A stretch of 14,453 nucleotides of DNA from contig CALHBW010000410.1 in NCBI GenBank assembly GCA_937930625.1, positions 1 to 14,453 of the forward strand, written 5' to 3'. The DNA comes from an uncultured Saprospiraceae bacterium. GTDB taxonomy: Bacteria; Bacteroidota; Bacteroidia; Chitinophagales; Saprospiraceae. Under the pieces are notes generated by a model. The model did not search any database. It saw only the letters and a list, made by a program, of their open reading frames with translations, and was not told the origin of the DNA. The position numbers and the translations under genes were made by a program. Below are positions 6,514-13,689 of the stretch, piece by piece (the stretch's first letter is position 1; each line of letters begins with the position of its first letter).

Positions 6514-6541
6514 CTATTCTACTGTTTTTTTGATGAAAAAA

Positions 6542-6572
6542 TTGTGTCTTAATCTCTTTTTCTGTATATTCG
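6542..6572 (+). promoter_or_regulatory. Promoter of the small protein-HNH operon
   Basis: TTG at 6542-6544, a 20-bp spacer, then TATATTCG at 6565-6572, one base off the Bacteroidota TAnnTTTG consensus. The predicted start near 6579 leaves a leader of about 10 nt before the ATG at 6589, with an AGAAAAAAA stretch as a weak ribosome site. Confidence 0.5.
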
Positions 6573-6588
6573 TTTTTTAGAAAAAAAT

Positions 6589-6831
6589 ATGATCGCAACA
6601 ACAGCATATCAGGAAATCATTGATTTTATTGCATCAGGTACAAGCCCTGAAACGGTAATTCAATTTCGTCCGTCCAATACCACACAAAAGCGAGTTAGCG
6701 AATTGCTTCATAAGGAAAAAAATGGCGCATTAACACCTGAAGAACAATCCGAAATGGAAAACTATATGCTTATCGAACACCTAATGAGGCTTGCTAAAGC
6801 TCGTGCCCGGCAATTGATGAAGAATGAGTAG
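6589..6831 (+). CDS. Small helical protein paired with HNH nuclease
   Basis: 80 aa, no signal or membrane segment. It is largely helical and charged: residues 1-25 (EIIDFIASGTSPETVIQF), a short RPSNTTQKRVSELLHKEKNG region, and a C-terminal helix with TPEEQSEMENYMLIEHLM followed by a basic LAKARARQLMKNE tail. I recall similar proteins beside HNH genes in cyanobacteria and other phyla, but no function is known to me. Its last 8 bp overlap the HNH start, so the two are almost certainly translationally coupled. An immunity, antitoxin-like or DNA-binding partner role for the nuclease is inference only. Confidence 0.8.
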   Translation: MIATTAYQEIIDFIASGTSPETVIQFRPSNTTQKRVSELLHKEKNGALTPEEQSEMENYMLIEHLMRLAKARARQLMKNE

Positions 6832-7237
6832 TTATGTTCCAGTGACATATCGAAAAATAGTTATCGAACGTGCAGAGAGTTGTTGCGAATACTGCCTTAT
6901 CCATCAAGAAGATGCTTTTCTTTCCTTCGAGATTGACCATATTATCAGTGAAAAACATGGTGGTGAAACTGCAATAGATAATCTTGCTTACACCTGCTTT
7001 TACTGTAATAGGTTTAAGGGTAGCGATATTGGTTCTGTACTCCTCCCTGAGATGAATTTCATTCGATTTTATCATCCAAGAATAGATGTATGGTCAGAAC
7101 ATTTTGAATTGGAAGACGCCATTATTCACCCTAAAACCGATATAGGTAAAATTACTGCTAAAATTTTAAAATTCAATGAGGTAGAACGAATCATGGAAAG
7201 GCAGTTATTAATTCAACTTGAAAGATATCCACGATAA
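6824..7237 (+). CDS. HNH endonuclease
   Basis: 137 aa, a compact stand-alone HNH protein. The zinc-binding cysteines appear as CEYC (21-24) and CFYC (58-61). The HNH core reads EIDHIISEKHGG (36-47), with D38-H39 as metal and catalytic pair and H45, then N53 in IDNLAYTC and the terminal CNRFKGSD (61-68). Residues 75-137 form a tail with helices and the segment DVWSEHFELED that may give specificity. The family nicks or cuts DNA; members occur in restriction systems, phages and homing elements. No methylase, recombinase or phage gene lies nearby. The start overlaps the preceding gene by 8 bp, and the stop lies at the edge of the right 47-bp arm. Confidence 0.9.
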   Translation: MSSYVPVTYRKIVIERAESCCEYCLIHQEDAFLSFEIDHIISEKHGGETAIDNLAYTCFYCNRFKGSDIGSVLLPEMNFIRFYHPRIDVWSEHFELEDAIIHPKTDIGKITAKILKFNEVERIMERQLLIQLERYPR

Positions 7238-7283
7238 AAAAATCTGCGTAAATCCGTTCAATCCGCCAAATCCGCGTTCCATC
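7237..7283. repeat. Right 47-bp arm bounding the accessory block
   Basis: Inverted partner of 5770-5816 (43 of 47 matches). It begins on the last base of the HNH stop codon and ends two bases into the UbiA stop codon, so it is the entire gap between the convergent HNH and UbiA genes. Confidence 0.85.
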
Positions 7284-8151
7284 AAAGCAAACACCCCGAC
7301 CACCAAACATACGCCATACTTACGAGTGCAATTACATTCGACCCCACGCCGAATAGCTGCATTTGTTCGAGTGTATAACGTTTTGTTTTGTAAATCAAAG
7401 TCAAATCTAAAACCAACCAAATTAATCCCAAACCCAACATACTGCCAAAAATATAATCGCCATAAGCAAAAAACAACAAAGTCGTCTCCGTAGCTACAAT
7501 TATGATAATCAGCACTTTAGTCGCTCGCATACCAAGTGTGGTGGCGGTGGTCGTGCGTCCGGCTTTGCGGTCGGGCGTGATGTCCATGACTTCGCCGATG
7601 AGTTGAGATTGCACCGCAAACAGCAGTAAATAGAAATAAGTCAACCACCGCAAGTCCATCAAATCATTCACCATGATACTAAACGGCACGACCATTAAGT
7701 AACCAAATTGCGCTGCCAAATCCAATCCGGGTATATTTCGCAATCCTTTCTGCGGGAAATTATACGCTACCAAAATACCCCCCAATACAGCGAACAAAGT
7801 CACCATTTCCCATCCTTCTAATGCAATAAAAATCAAACAGAAAAATAACTGTACTTTGGTAATTGCCTGCGGTAATTGGGCGAGTTGTTCTTTCGTTCCT
7901 TTTGCGCCAAATAAGAAGCTGTCTTTGCGTGGATTGAGTTGGTCGGTTTCATAATCTACGATGTCATTCCAACCATAAATCAGAAAATTCAAGGGAAAAG
8001 TCACATACAATAATCCCAGCCAGAATAATGGTTCTACCCAAAATTGCTGTCCTCCGAAGGGCAGCATATAGAGCCAAATGGTTGGAAACCACAAGCCGGG
8101 TCTGGATATCTTTAAGTAGAATTTTATGTGCTGAAGTGCTGATGTTCTCAT
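7282..8151 (-). CDS. UbiA-family prenyltransferase
   Basis: 289 aa integral membrane protein with about eight or nine hydrophobic helices. The two aspartate-rich motifs of the family are clear: NDIVDYETD (62-70) and DITPDRKAGRTTTATTLG (190-207); they bind the Mg-diphosphate of the prenyl donor. The N-terminal ISRPGLWFPTIWLY (15-28) is also typical. UbiA enzymes attach prenyl chains to aromatic or other acceptors for quinone, heme or chlorophyll-type lipids; the acceptor cannot be told here and no quinone or carotenoid gene is nearby. The ATG sits inside an octamer array, so MRTSALQH is repeat-encoded; no later Met precedes the conserved core. Without the 5770-7283 block, this gene would lie directly upstream of the co-directional C40 gene. 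Confidence 0.92.
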   Translation of the reverse strand: MRTSALQHIKFYLKISRPGLWFPTIWLYMLPFGGQQFWVEPLFWLGLLYVTFPLNFLIYGWNDIVDYETDQLNPRKDSFLFGAKGTKEQLAQLPQAITKVQLFFCLIFIALEGWEMVTLFAVLGGILVAYNFPQKGLRNIPGLDLAAQFGYLMVVPFSIMVNDLMDLRWLTYFYLLLFAVQSQLIGEVMDITPDRKAGRTTTATTLGMRATKVLIIIIVATETTLLFFAYGDYIFGSMLGLGLIWLVLDLTLIYKTKRYTLEQMQLFGVGSNVIALVSMAYVWWSGCLL

Positions 8152-8399
8152 GTGCTGACGTTCTTGTGTGCTGATGTGCTCATGTTCTGACGTATTCTTA
8201 TTGAGACAAATATATACTGTGAACGGTATAAATTTCGGAAAATATTAACATTTATATTTCACGCAGAGAACGCAGAGTTCGCGGAGAAATACTATAAAAT
8301 CTCTGCGTTCTCTGCGTGAATCAGCATTTTCCGAAATTTACCCCGTTTACAGTATACAAAGTAAAAACACGTCAGATCAGCACGTCAGCACATCAACTC
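8128..8399. repeat. Three-level nested inverted repeat upstream of UbiA
   Basis: Outer: eight exact octamer frames of form GTKCTSAY or close variants (8128-8191), with complementary units GTCAGCAC/ATCAGCAC/ATCAACTC at 8371-8399. Middle: arms at 8213-8243 and 8326-8356 match at 28 of 31. Inner: CGCAGAG-type arms, with 8258-8277 and 8301-8320 perfectly complementary over 20 bp. The first three outer octamers encode the start of UbiA. The innermost family is shared with the pre-tyrS nest. Confidence 0.85.
8207..8214 (-). promoter_or_regulatory. Possible -7 element for UbiA gene
   Basis: On the minus strand this is TATATTTG, a full TAnnTTTG match 56 bp upstream of the UbiA start. No convincing TTG is seen at the right distance, so this is tentative. 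Confidence 0.3.
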
Positions 8400-8405
8400 G
8401 TCAAT

Positions 8406-8442
8406 AAAAAAAGCCCCACCAAGTCAAAAGACTCGACAGGGC
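8406..8442 (-). terminator. Intrinsic terminator of the EF-G-like gene
   Basis: On the minus strand, GCCCTGTCGAGTC and GACTTGGTGGGGC pair over 13 positions (five G-U) around a TTTT loop, followed directly by seven T. It lies about 145 bp beyond the EF-G-like stop codon and next to the octamer arm. It is the most orthodox terminator in the window. Confidence 0.8.
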
Positions 8443-8513
8443 AGGCCAATAATTCGGTACTAGAGCTTCATGGTTATAGAGACTTCTTTATACAAAACCC
8501 AAAACCCAAGCAC

Positions 8514-8563
8514 CAAATTCCAATAAAAATACTGTGCATCTCCACCTTACAAATTGGAATTTG
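8514..8563. repeat. Short inverted repeat after the EF-G-like gene
   Basis: CAAATTCCAAT at 8514-8524 and its complement ATTGGAATTTG at 8553-8563 form an 11-bp stem with a 28-nt loop, within 25-75 bp of the stop codon. Related CAAATTCC-type sequence appears after the small lipoprotein gene near 13605-13620. It may be a small member of the gap-filling repeats. Confidence 0.5.
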
Positions 8564-8587
8564 ATACTTGTTATTTAGAATTTTGTT

Positions 8588-10714
8588 TTACGCTTCGACG
8601 GCTTCATTACTGTGTTCAGCAACGAGTTTTTCCTGTATATCACGCGGCACCGATTGGTAGTCGGCAAAGGCGCGGATGTGTTTGGCGCGCCCTTGCGAGA
8701 GTGCGCGCAGTGTAGAGGAATATTTATACAGGTCGCGAAGCGGTACTTTAGCTTTTATCTTTTGATAGTGTCCTTCTGCTTCCATGCCCATAATCATGGC
8801 ATTGCGTGCTTGAAGGTCGCCCATAATATCTCCCATCACATCATCGGGCGTCAGAACTTCTACATCATAAATCGGTTCGAGGATAACGGGTCCACACTCC
8901 TTAAATGCTTGCTTAAAACATTGTGTAGAAGCGAGTTGGAATGCCATATCATTCGAATCCACTTGGTGCATTTTACCATCATACACACATACGCGCACAT
9001 CGCGTACATACGAACCTGTCATTGGTCCGTTTTCCATCGTATTGGTGATACCTTTGATGATAGCATTTTGATATTTGGCATCAATCGAACCACCCACGAT
9101 ACACCAGTAGAAGGCGAGTGTACCGCCCCATTTCAGGTCAATTGACTCTTTCTTACGTACTGTCAACCCATCAGGGTCGGGCATGCCTTCTTTATATGGC
9201 TCTACGCGCATATGCACCTCACCAAATTGTCCCGAACCACCACTTTGTTTTTTATGACGATAGGATGAATTCGCCATCTTGGTAATTGTTTCGCGATAAG
9301 GGATGCGTGGTTTGTCAAATTGAAGGTCTATTCCGTACAATTTTTCAAGGCGGTACTTGATAATATTTAAATGCAATTCGCCTTGCGCGCTCAGGATAAT
9401 CTGCTTCAATTCTTTTGATTGTTCTACCACCACCGTTGGGTCTTCCTTATTGATTTGTTTCAAGCCGTCCATCATCTTCTCCAGATCCTTCGCATCAGCT
9501 ACCCCAACCGCAGTACGAATACGTGGCGAAGGATAATCAATTGGTTCTACGGCAAGTCCACTGCCTTTTTTGGCAAGCGTATCATTGCTTTTCGTATCTT
9601 TCAATTTCACAATCGCGCCAATGTCTCCTGCTTTCAGTGTGTCGGTTTTATCGCGTTGTTTACCATTTATAACGTTAATTTGGCTCAAACGTTCAGATGT
9701 ACCGCTTCTTTCATTGTAAAATTCGTCTCCTGAATTAAGCGTACCTGAATATACCTTGAAGTATGACACCTCGCCCAAGCGCGGTTCAGAGAGTGTTTTG
9801 TAGAAAAATAATACCGGGTCACCGCCCGAATCAATAGCCAATTCATCGCCATTAGTAAGCGTAACGGGTCTTTCCGCAGGTGCAGGCGCAATATCATTGA
9901 GAAAGCCCATGACACGACCACTTCCCATGTTTTTCTCTGCCGAAGTACAGAACAATGGAAAAATCTCGTGATTGAGCATGGAGAGTTTCATACCTTTCGT
10001 CAGTTCCTCTTCTGTCAATGAGCCTTTATCAAAAAATGCTTCCATCAATGTTTCGTCATACTCCGCAACTGCTTCTATGAGCTGTTGGTGCATTTCTTCT
10101 GCTTTGTCTTTTTCGCTATCCGGTATAGGCAGTTTTTCAGGTTTGCTGCCATCTGCCGGAAATTTATAGACCGTCATTTTCAGTACATCCACTATGGTAT
10201 CAAAGCCTTCGCCTACATTCAAAGGATATTGCATAGGCACGACTTTATTGCCGAATCGCTCCCGTGCTTGTTCCAGCGTTTGGTCATAATTTGCTTTCTC
10301 GTGATCGAGTTGATTCGCCACAAAAATAACCGGTGTTTGTAGTTTTTCAGTATATTCCCAAATCAATTCCGTCCCCACTTCTACGCCTTGTTGTGCGTTC
10401 AATACTATCACAGCTGTATCTGCTACCTTCAAGCCTGAGACTACCTCTCCTACAAAATCATCGTAGCCCGGCGTATCAATAATATTAATTTTGTTGCCTC
10501 TCCAATCCAAGTGCATTAGCGATGCAAAAATCGAATTCCCACGCTCTTTTTCAATTAAATAATGGTCAGAAACGGTATTTTCGTCTTGTACCGTACCGCG
10601 TCTGCTTATTTCTCCACCTTCAAATAACATACATTCGGCAAAGGTGGTTTTGCCACTGGACGCATGTCCAAGCAGCACAATGTTTCGGATGTTCTTAGTG
10701 TCGTAAACTTTCAT
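8588..10714 (-). CDS. fusA2: Elongation factor G paralogue with altered GTPase motifs
   Basis: 708 aa from the MKVYDTKN start. A longer frame to 10810 exists, but its extra 32 residues are translated repeat sequence. Domain order is that of EF-G: G domain (1-270), domain II (about 310-390), then III, IV and V. The P-loop GHASSGKT (16-23) is intact. Switch I reads ERGNSIFAS (57-65) where true EF-G has ERGITI. The G3 motif is DTPGYDDF (80-87), with Tyr at the catalytic His of DTPGHVDF. G4 is NQLD (134-137) in place of NKxD. These changes match the EF-G2 type of Bacteroidota; the Bacteroides thetaiotaomicron paralogue has been reported to support translocation without GTP hydrolysis and to matter during starvation. 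A similar slow or stress role here is inference. The canonical fusA is not in the window. Confidence 0.9.
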   Translation of the reverse strand: MKVYDTKNIRNIVLLGHASSGKTTFAECMLFEGGEISRRGTVQDENTVSDHYLIEKERGNSIFASLMHLDWRGNKINIIDTPGYDDFVGEVVSGLKVADTAVIVLNAQQGVEVGTELIWEYTEKLQTPVIFVANQLDHEKANYDQTLEQARERFGNKVVPMQYPLNVGEGFDTIVDVLKMTVYKFPADGSKPEKLPIPDSEKDKAEEMHQQLIEAVAEYDETLMEAFFDKGSLTEEELTKGMKLSMLNHEIFPLFCTSAEKNMGSGRVMGFLNDIAPAPAERPVTLTNGDELAIDSGGDPVLFFYKTLSEPRLGEVSYFKVYSGTLNSGDEFYNERSGTSERLSQINVINGKQRDKTDTLKAGDIGAIVKLKDTKSNDTLAKKGSGLAVEPIDYPSPRIRTAVGVADAKDLEKMMDGLKQINKEDPTVVVEQSKELKQIILSAQGELHLNIIKYRLEKLYGIDLQFDKPRIPYRETITKMANSSYRHKKQSGGSGQFGEVHMRVEPYKEGMPDPDGLTVRKKESIDLKWGGTLAFYWCIVGGSIDAKYQNAIIKGITNTMENGPMTGSYVRDVRVCVYDGKMHQVDSNDMAFQLASTQCFKQAFKECGPVILEPIYDVEVLTPDDVMGDIMGDLQARNAMIMGMEAEGHYQKIKAKVPLRDLYKYSSTLRALSQGRAKHIRAFADYQSVPRDIQEKLVAEHSNEAVEA

Positions 10715-10743
10715 AACAGTGTTATTTTTCTTAGTGATGATTC

Positions 10744-10804
10744 GTAACACAGAGATTCTTGTCTGTGTCTCACGCCCATATACAGACAAGAATGTCTGTG
10801 TTAC
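10744..10804. repeat. Palindromic repeat upstream of the EF-G-like gene
   Basis: Arms of 23 bp (10744-10766 and 10782-10804, 22 matches) containing TTCTTGTCTGT, around a 15-nt centre. The minus-strand reading frame stays open through it and adds VTQTFLSV-type residues to the EF-G-like gene, peptides I recognise as translated intergenic repeat in Bacteroidota genomes. It lies 30 bp upstream of the preferred start and could affect the leader. Confidence 0.75.
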
Positions 10805-11130
10805 GTTCACTGATGTTTTAAAAAATCAATTTGGCTTAAAAGCAAATAAAAGTTTGGCAAAATACAAAATTTATAAATTTAAACAAGGAGAATAATTGTT
10901 TTTATAAAATATTTTACATGAATCATAAAAACAATCTTACTGAGTAAGTGCATATTAGATTGACGGATAATTTAATTAACAAATTACTGACATTCAACCC
11001 ACTAATCAATTGAAAATTTACTAATTAATTAAAAATCAATAAAATAGGTGTTTTTTTAATAAAAAAATTCTCCATTTTTATTTCTGCATAAAAACGCTAT
11101 GTATAATTATGTTATCCTGATAATCTTTGC
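10805..11130. other. AT-rich gap, nothing recognised
   Basis: Very AT-rich sequence between the EF-G-like gene and the recJ leader. I find no gene, RNA or clean promoter. Minus-strand TA...TTTG-like strings near 10855-10875 have the wrong spacing (one or three bases between TA and TTTG). Confidence 0.4.
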
Positions 11131-11138
11131 TAACTTTG
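11131..11138 (+). promoter_or_regulatory. Likely -7 element upstream of recJ
   Basis: TAACTTTG matches TAnnTTTG. No TTG is found at 19-21 bp upstream (TTA occurs there). Transcription from here would give recJ a leader of about 265 nt, which contains a 27-codon open frame at 11164-11247 and an inverted repeat. Confidence 0.4.
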
Positions 11139-11257
11139 TGTCATAATTCATTTTATTTTGAGGATGTGCGGGAATTCAAGTTCGTCTAATGGCGGATGGG
11201 TAGTCTTTTTCGCGCCACACATAAAAAATGACCACTGGGTATATTAAGAACTAACTA

Positions 11258-11392
11258 AACCACTAAAGACGTAAGGACACAATCATCTCAACCGACTTAA
11301 AAAAAACGAAGTTGATATAAGAAATTTGATTATAAAAAACTTTGTGTCTTATACGTTTATTGGTTTTGTGTATTTTATCTTCTTAGTGGTTA
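11258..11392. repeat. Inverted repeat in the recJ leader
   Basis: AACCACTAAAGAC...GGACACA (11258-11281) has two imperfect inverted partners in tandem, at 11343-11365 and 11368-11392, ending in TTAGTGGTT. The design is that of the other gaps (direct units on one side, inverted on the other), with a longer unit of 23-25 bp. The right arm ends about 20 bp before the recJ start. Confidence 0.55.
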
Positions 11393-11411
11393 AATCAAAA
11401 TCCACACTATC

Positions 11412-13106
11412 ATGAACAAAAAATGGTCACTCGTCGAAGTAGAGGACAAAGCGGTCAATAAGCTCAAACGCGAATTGAAGTTGAATACCGTTTTATGTAA
11501 ATTATTGGTACAACGCGATATTTTCAGCAAAGAAGATGCTGAGGCATTTTTTAACCCACGATTAGACCAACTACACGACCCGTTTTTGATGCGCGACATG
11601 GATAAAGCAGTTGCACGACTCTCTAAAGCGGTAAAAGATAGTGAAAAAATCCTTATATACGGTGATTACGATGTGGACGGCACTTCGGGCGTCGCAATGT
11701 TGCATACTTTTCTACAGCCCTTAAATAAAAATATTGACTTCTATATCCCGAACAGATATAAAGAAGGTTACGGACTATCGACAGAAGGTGTGGATTATGC
11801 TGCCGAAAATGCTTGTACACTAATGCTTGTTGTGGATTGCGGTATCAAGGGCAATGAAGCAGTAGCACATGCCAATTCAAAAGGTATTGATGTTATTATA
11901 TGTGACCATCATTTGCCGGAAGGTGAACTACCTGATGCTACGGCTGTTCTTGACCCAAAACGCGAAGATTGCGAATACCCGTTCAAAGAATTATGTGGTT
12001 GTGGCGTTGCGTTCAAATTAATTCAAGGTTACGCACAAGAAAATGACATTGCGCTTCACGATATTACGTCCTTGCTTGATTATGTCGCAGTTGCAACAGC
12101 GTGTGACATCGTGCCAATGATAGACGAAAACCGCATATTGGTGCGCTTTGGTTTGGAAAAACTCAATACTGCACCGCGTACAAGTCTTGAAGCACTTGTA
12201 GAGACAAGTCGCCGCAAACGTCCGTTTGGCGTAAACGAAGTTGTCTTTGGGCTTGGACCGATGATTAATGCGCCGGGCAGACTTGCCGAAGGTCGTCAGG
12301 CAGTAGAATTATTGATAGAAACAAATAAAGATAAAGCCCTCGAAATCGCTGCCGCACTTCGTGAACACAATCTCGAACGCAAACAACTCGAAAAGGATAT
12401 GGCAGAACAAGCCGAGCGTATGGTACGTATGGAAACTGAGATTCCCAAGTGTCTTGTATTGGCACGTCAGGAGTGGAATCGTGGTGTACTCGGTATCGTG
12501 GCATCTCGTATGGTGGAGCGTTTTAACCGTCCTGCTTTGTTGCTTGCCGAAGCTCCTGACGGCAGATATGTCGGTTCGGCTCGTTCGGTGGGTGGTTATA
12601 ATATTCACAACGCAATTAAGGAAAGTTCGGACTTGCTCGACAATTATGGCGGACATCGCTACGCGGCAGGTGTAACGATTACTTCCGACAAACTTGAGAT
12701 GTTTAAGGAACGCATGAATGAGGTCGTAAAAGACACCATTACAGCTGAACAATTAAGCCCGACTCTGACTGCCAACGCCCTTCTGCGTTTGAAAGATATT
12801 ACACCGGAATTTTGGGAAACTTTATGCAAATTCGCGCCATTCGGTCCGCAAAATATGCGTCCGGTTTTTATGTCTAAGACATTGAGAGAGACGGGGTTTG
12901 CAAAAGTTGTTGGTGAAAATCACTTGAGTATCTCCGTTCGTCAAGGACGTAGCGAAACCAAATACGGTATCGCTTTCGGTCAGGCTAAACATATTGACAA
13001 AATTCGTACAAAACCCTTTGCGGCTTGTTACGTATTAGAGGAAAATAATTTTGGCGGAAAGAAAACCGTGCGTATGAACGTGCGTGATATTCAACCGGCT
13101 AAGTAA
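11412..13106 (+). CDS. recJ: Single-stranded-DNA-specific exonuclease RecJ
   Basis: 564 aa, full length. RecJ degrades single-stranded DNA 5' to 3' in RecF-pathway recombination and mismatch and base excision repair. DHH motifs are complete: YGDYDVDGT (83-91) with D85, D87 and D89, VVDCG (140-144), ICDHHLP (163-169), and ACDIVP (230-235). The linked DHHA1 domain has GSARS (388-392) and YGGHRYAAG (412-420), which binds DNA and closes the active site. The last 110 residues form the OB-fold found in RecJ (KFAPFGPQNMRP near 477-488). All metal ligands are present, so the enzyme should be active. There is no strong Shine-Dalgarno; it is followed by a repeat array and two envelope genes on the same strand, probably not one operon. 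Confidence 0.97.
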   Translation: MNKKWSLVEVEDKAVNKLKRELKLNTVLCKLLVQRDIFSKEDAEAFFNPRLDQLHDPFLMRDMDKAVARLSKAVKDSEKILIYGDYDVDGTSGVAMLHTFLQPLNKNIDFYIPNRYKEGYGLSTEGVDYAAENACTLMLVVDCGIKGNEAVAHANSKGIDVIICDHHLPEGELPDATAVLDPKREDCEYPFKELCGCGVAFKLIQGYAQENDIALHDITSLLDYVAVATACDIVPMIDENRILVRFGLEKLNTAPRTSLEALVETSRRKRPFGVNEVVFGLGPMINAPGRLAEGRQAVELLIETNKDKALEIAAALREHNLERKQLEKDMAEQAERMVRMETEIPKCLVLARQEWNRGVLGIVASRMVERFNRPALLLAEAPDGRYVGSARSVGGYNIHNAIKESSDLLDNYGGHRYAAGVTITSDKLEMFKERMNEVVKDTITAEQLSPTLTANALLRLKDITPEFWETLCKFAPFGPQNMRPVFMSKTLRETGFAKVVGENHLSISVRQGRSETKYGIAFGQAKHIDKIRTKPFAACYVLEENNFGGKKTVRMNVRDIQPAK

Positions 13107-13224
13107 TTTTTGAATGAGTGAATTTTGAATGAGTGAATGAGTGAATAAATTCTGATTTATTCGCTATGCGAATTTTCATGTAATAAGTTCAATCAAAAAT
13201 CACTTCATCTAAAATCAAAAATCA
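13107..13224. repeat. Inverted array between recJ and lipoprotein gene
   Basis: Octamer-like units GAATGAGT/GAATTTT run from just after the recJ stop to about 13146, then a small palindrome with 6-bp arms ATTCGC and GCGAAT lies near 13158-13172, and ATCAAAAATCA-type units (13188-13224) run right up to the ATG of the next gene. The units resemble those of the outer nest before tyrS (GATTTTTGA, GAGTGATT), so these two gaps share a family. Confidence 0.65.
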
Positions 13225-13587
13225 ATGAGGTATCTCATTATTTGCTGTTCAATTTTATTACTATTTTCTTGTCAGCAGGAGGACAAAACGCCTTTGTTGA
13301 TTGGTAAATGGAAAGGGGTAAATTGGACAGTAGATGGTAAAAATTCCGGTAGAAATGCAGCGAATGTTCGTTTTGAATTTAAAAATGATAATACATATAC
13401 TGCTGCATTTGAAGGCAATAAAGAAGCCGGAACATTCCGACTGCGCTTTGATAATAAACTATTCACTACCGAAGAAGATAAAATCGAAAAATCTGTCTTA
13501 CTTTCCAAAATCACCGCCGATATGATTGTAATGGATATGAATCGGGTTGGGGATAGGGAGCAGTTGATTCTCGTCAAAATAAAATGA
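13225..13587 (+). CDS. Small lipoprotein with lipocalin-like domain
   Basis: 120 aa. A lipoprotein signal peptide with lipobox LFSC gives lipidated C16, so the mature protein of about 105 residues sits on the envelope. The mature part reads as a small beta-barrel: LIGKWKGVNWTVDG (25-38), RFEFKNDNTYTAAF (49-62), EAGTFRL, then LLSKITADMIVMDMN near the end, a pattern shared with lipocalin-like Bacteroidota proteins in which W29 opens the barrel. Ligand and function are unknown. The ATG follows repeat sequence directly. It lies 118 bp after recJ and 102 bp before the next exported protein, on the same strand; co-transcription with either is not shown. Confidence 0.75.
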   Translation: MRYLIICCSILLLFSCQQEDKTPLLIGKWKGVNWTVDGKNSGRNAANVRFEFKNDNTYTAAFEGNKEAGTFRLRFDNKLFTTEEDKIEKSVLLSKITADMIVMDMNRVGDREQLILVKIK

Positions 13588-13689
13588 TTGTTAAAATTCC
13601 AAAAAACAAATTCCAAATCCCAATTTACTTCTGACTTGGCATAAAATTCGTGGCAATTTGTATTATTACCAAATGCAAAATTGCCCGTT

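Noticed and set aside
8316..8564. 82-codon plus-strand frame
   Set aside because: Made of repeat arms and the minus-strand terminator; no protein-like pattern.
10715..10810. Longer start for the EF-G-like gene
   Set aside because: The extra residues are translated palindromic repeat; MKVYDTKN is where family similarity begins.
13681..13689. TTG start for the last gene
   Set aside because: The ATG three codons later begins a normal signal peptide; TTG adds only three residues.
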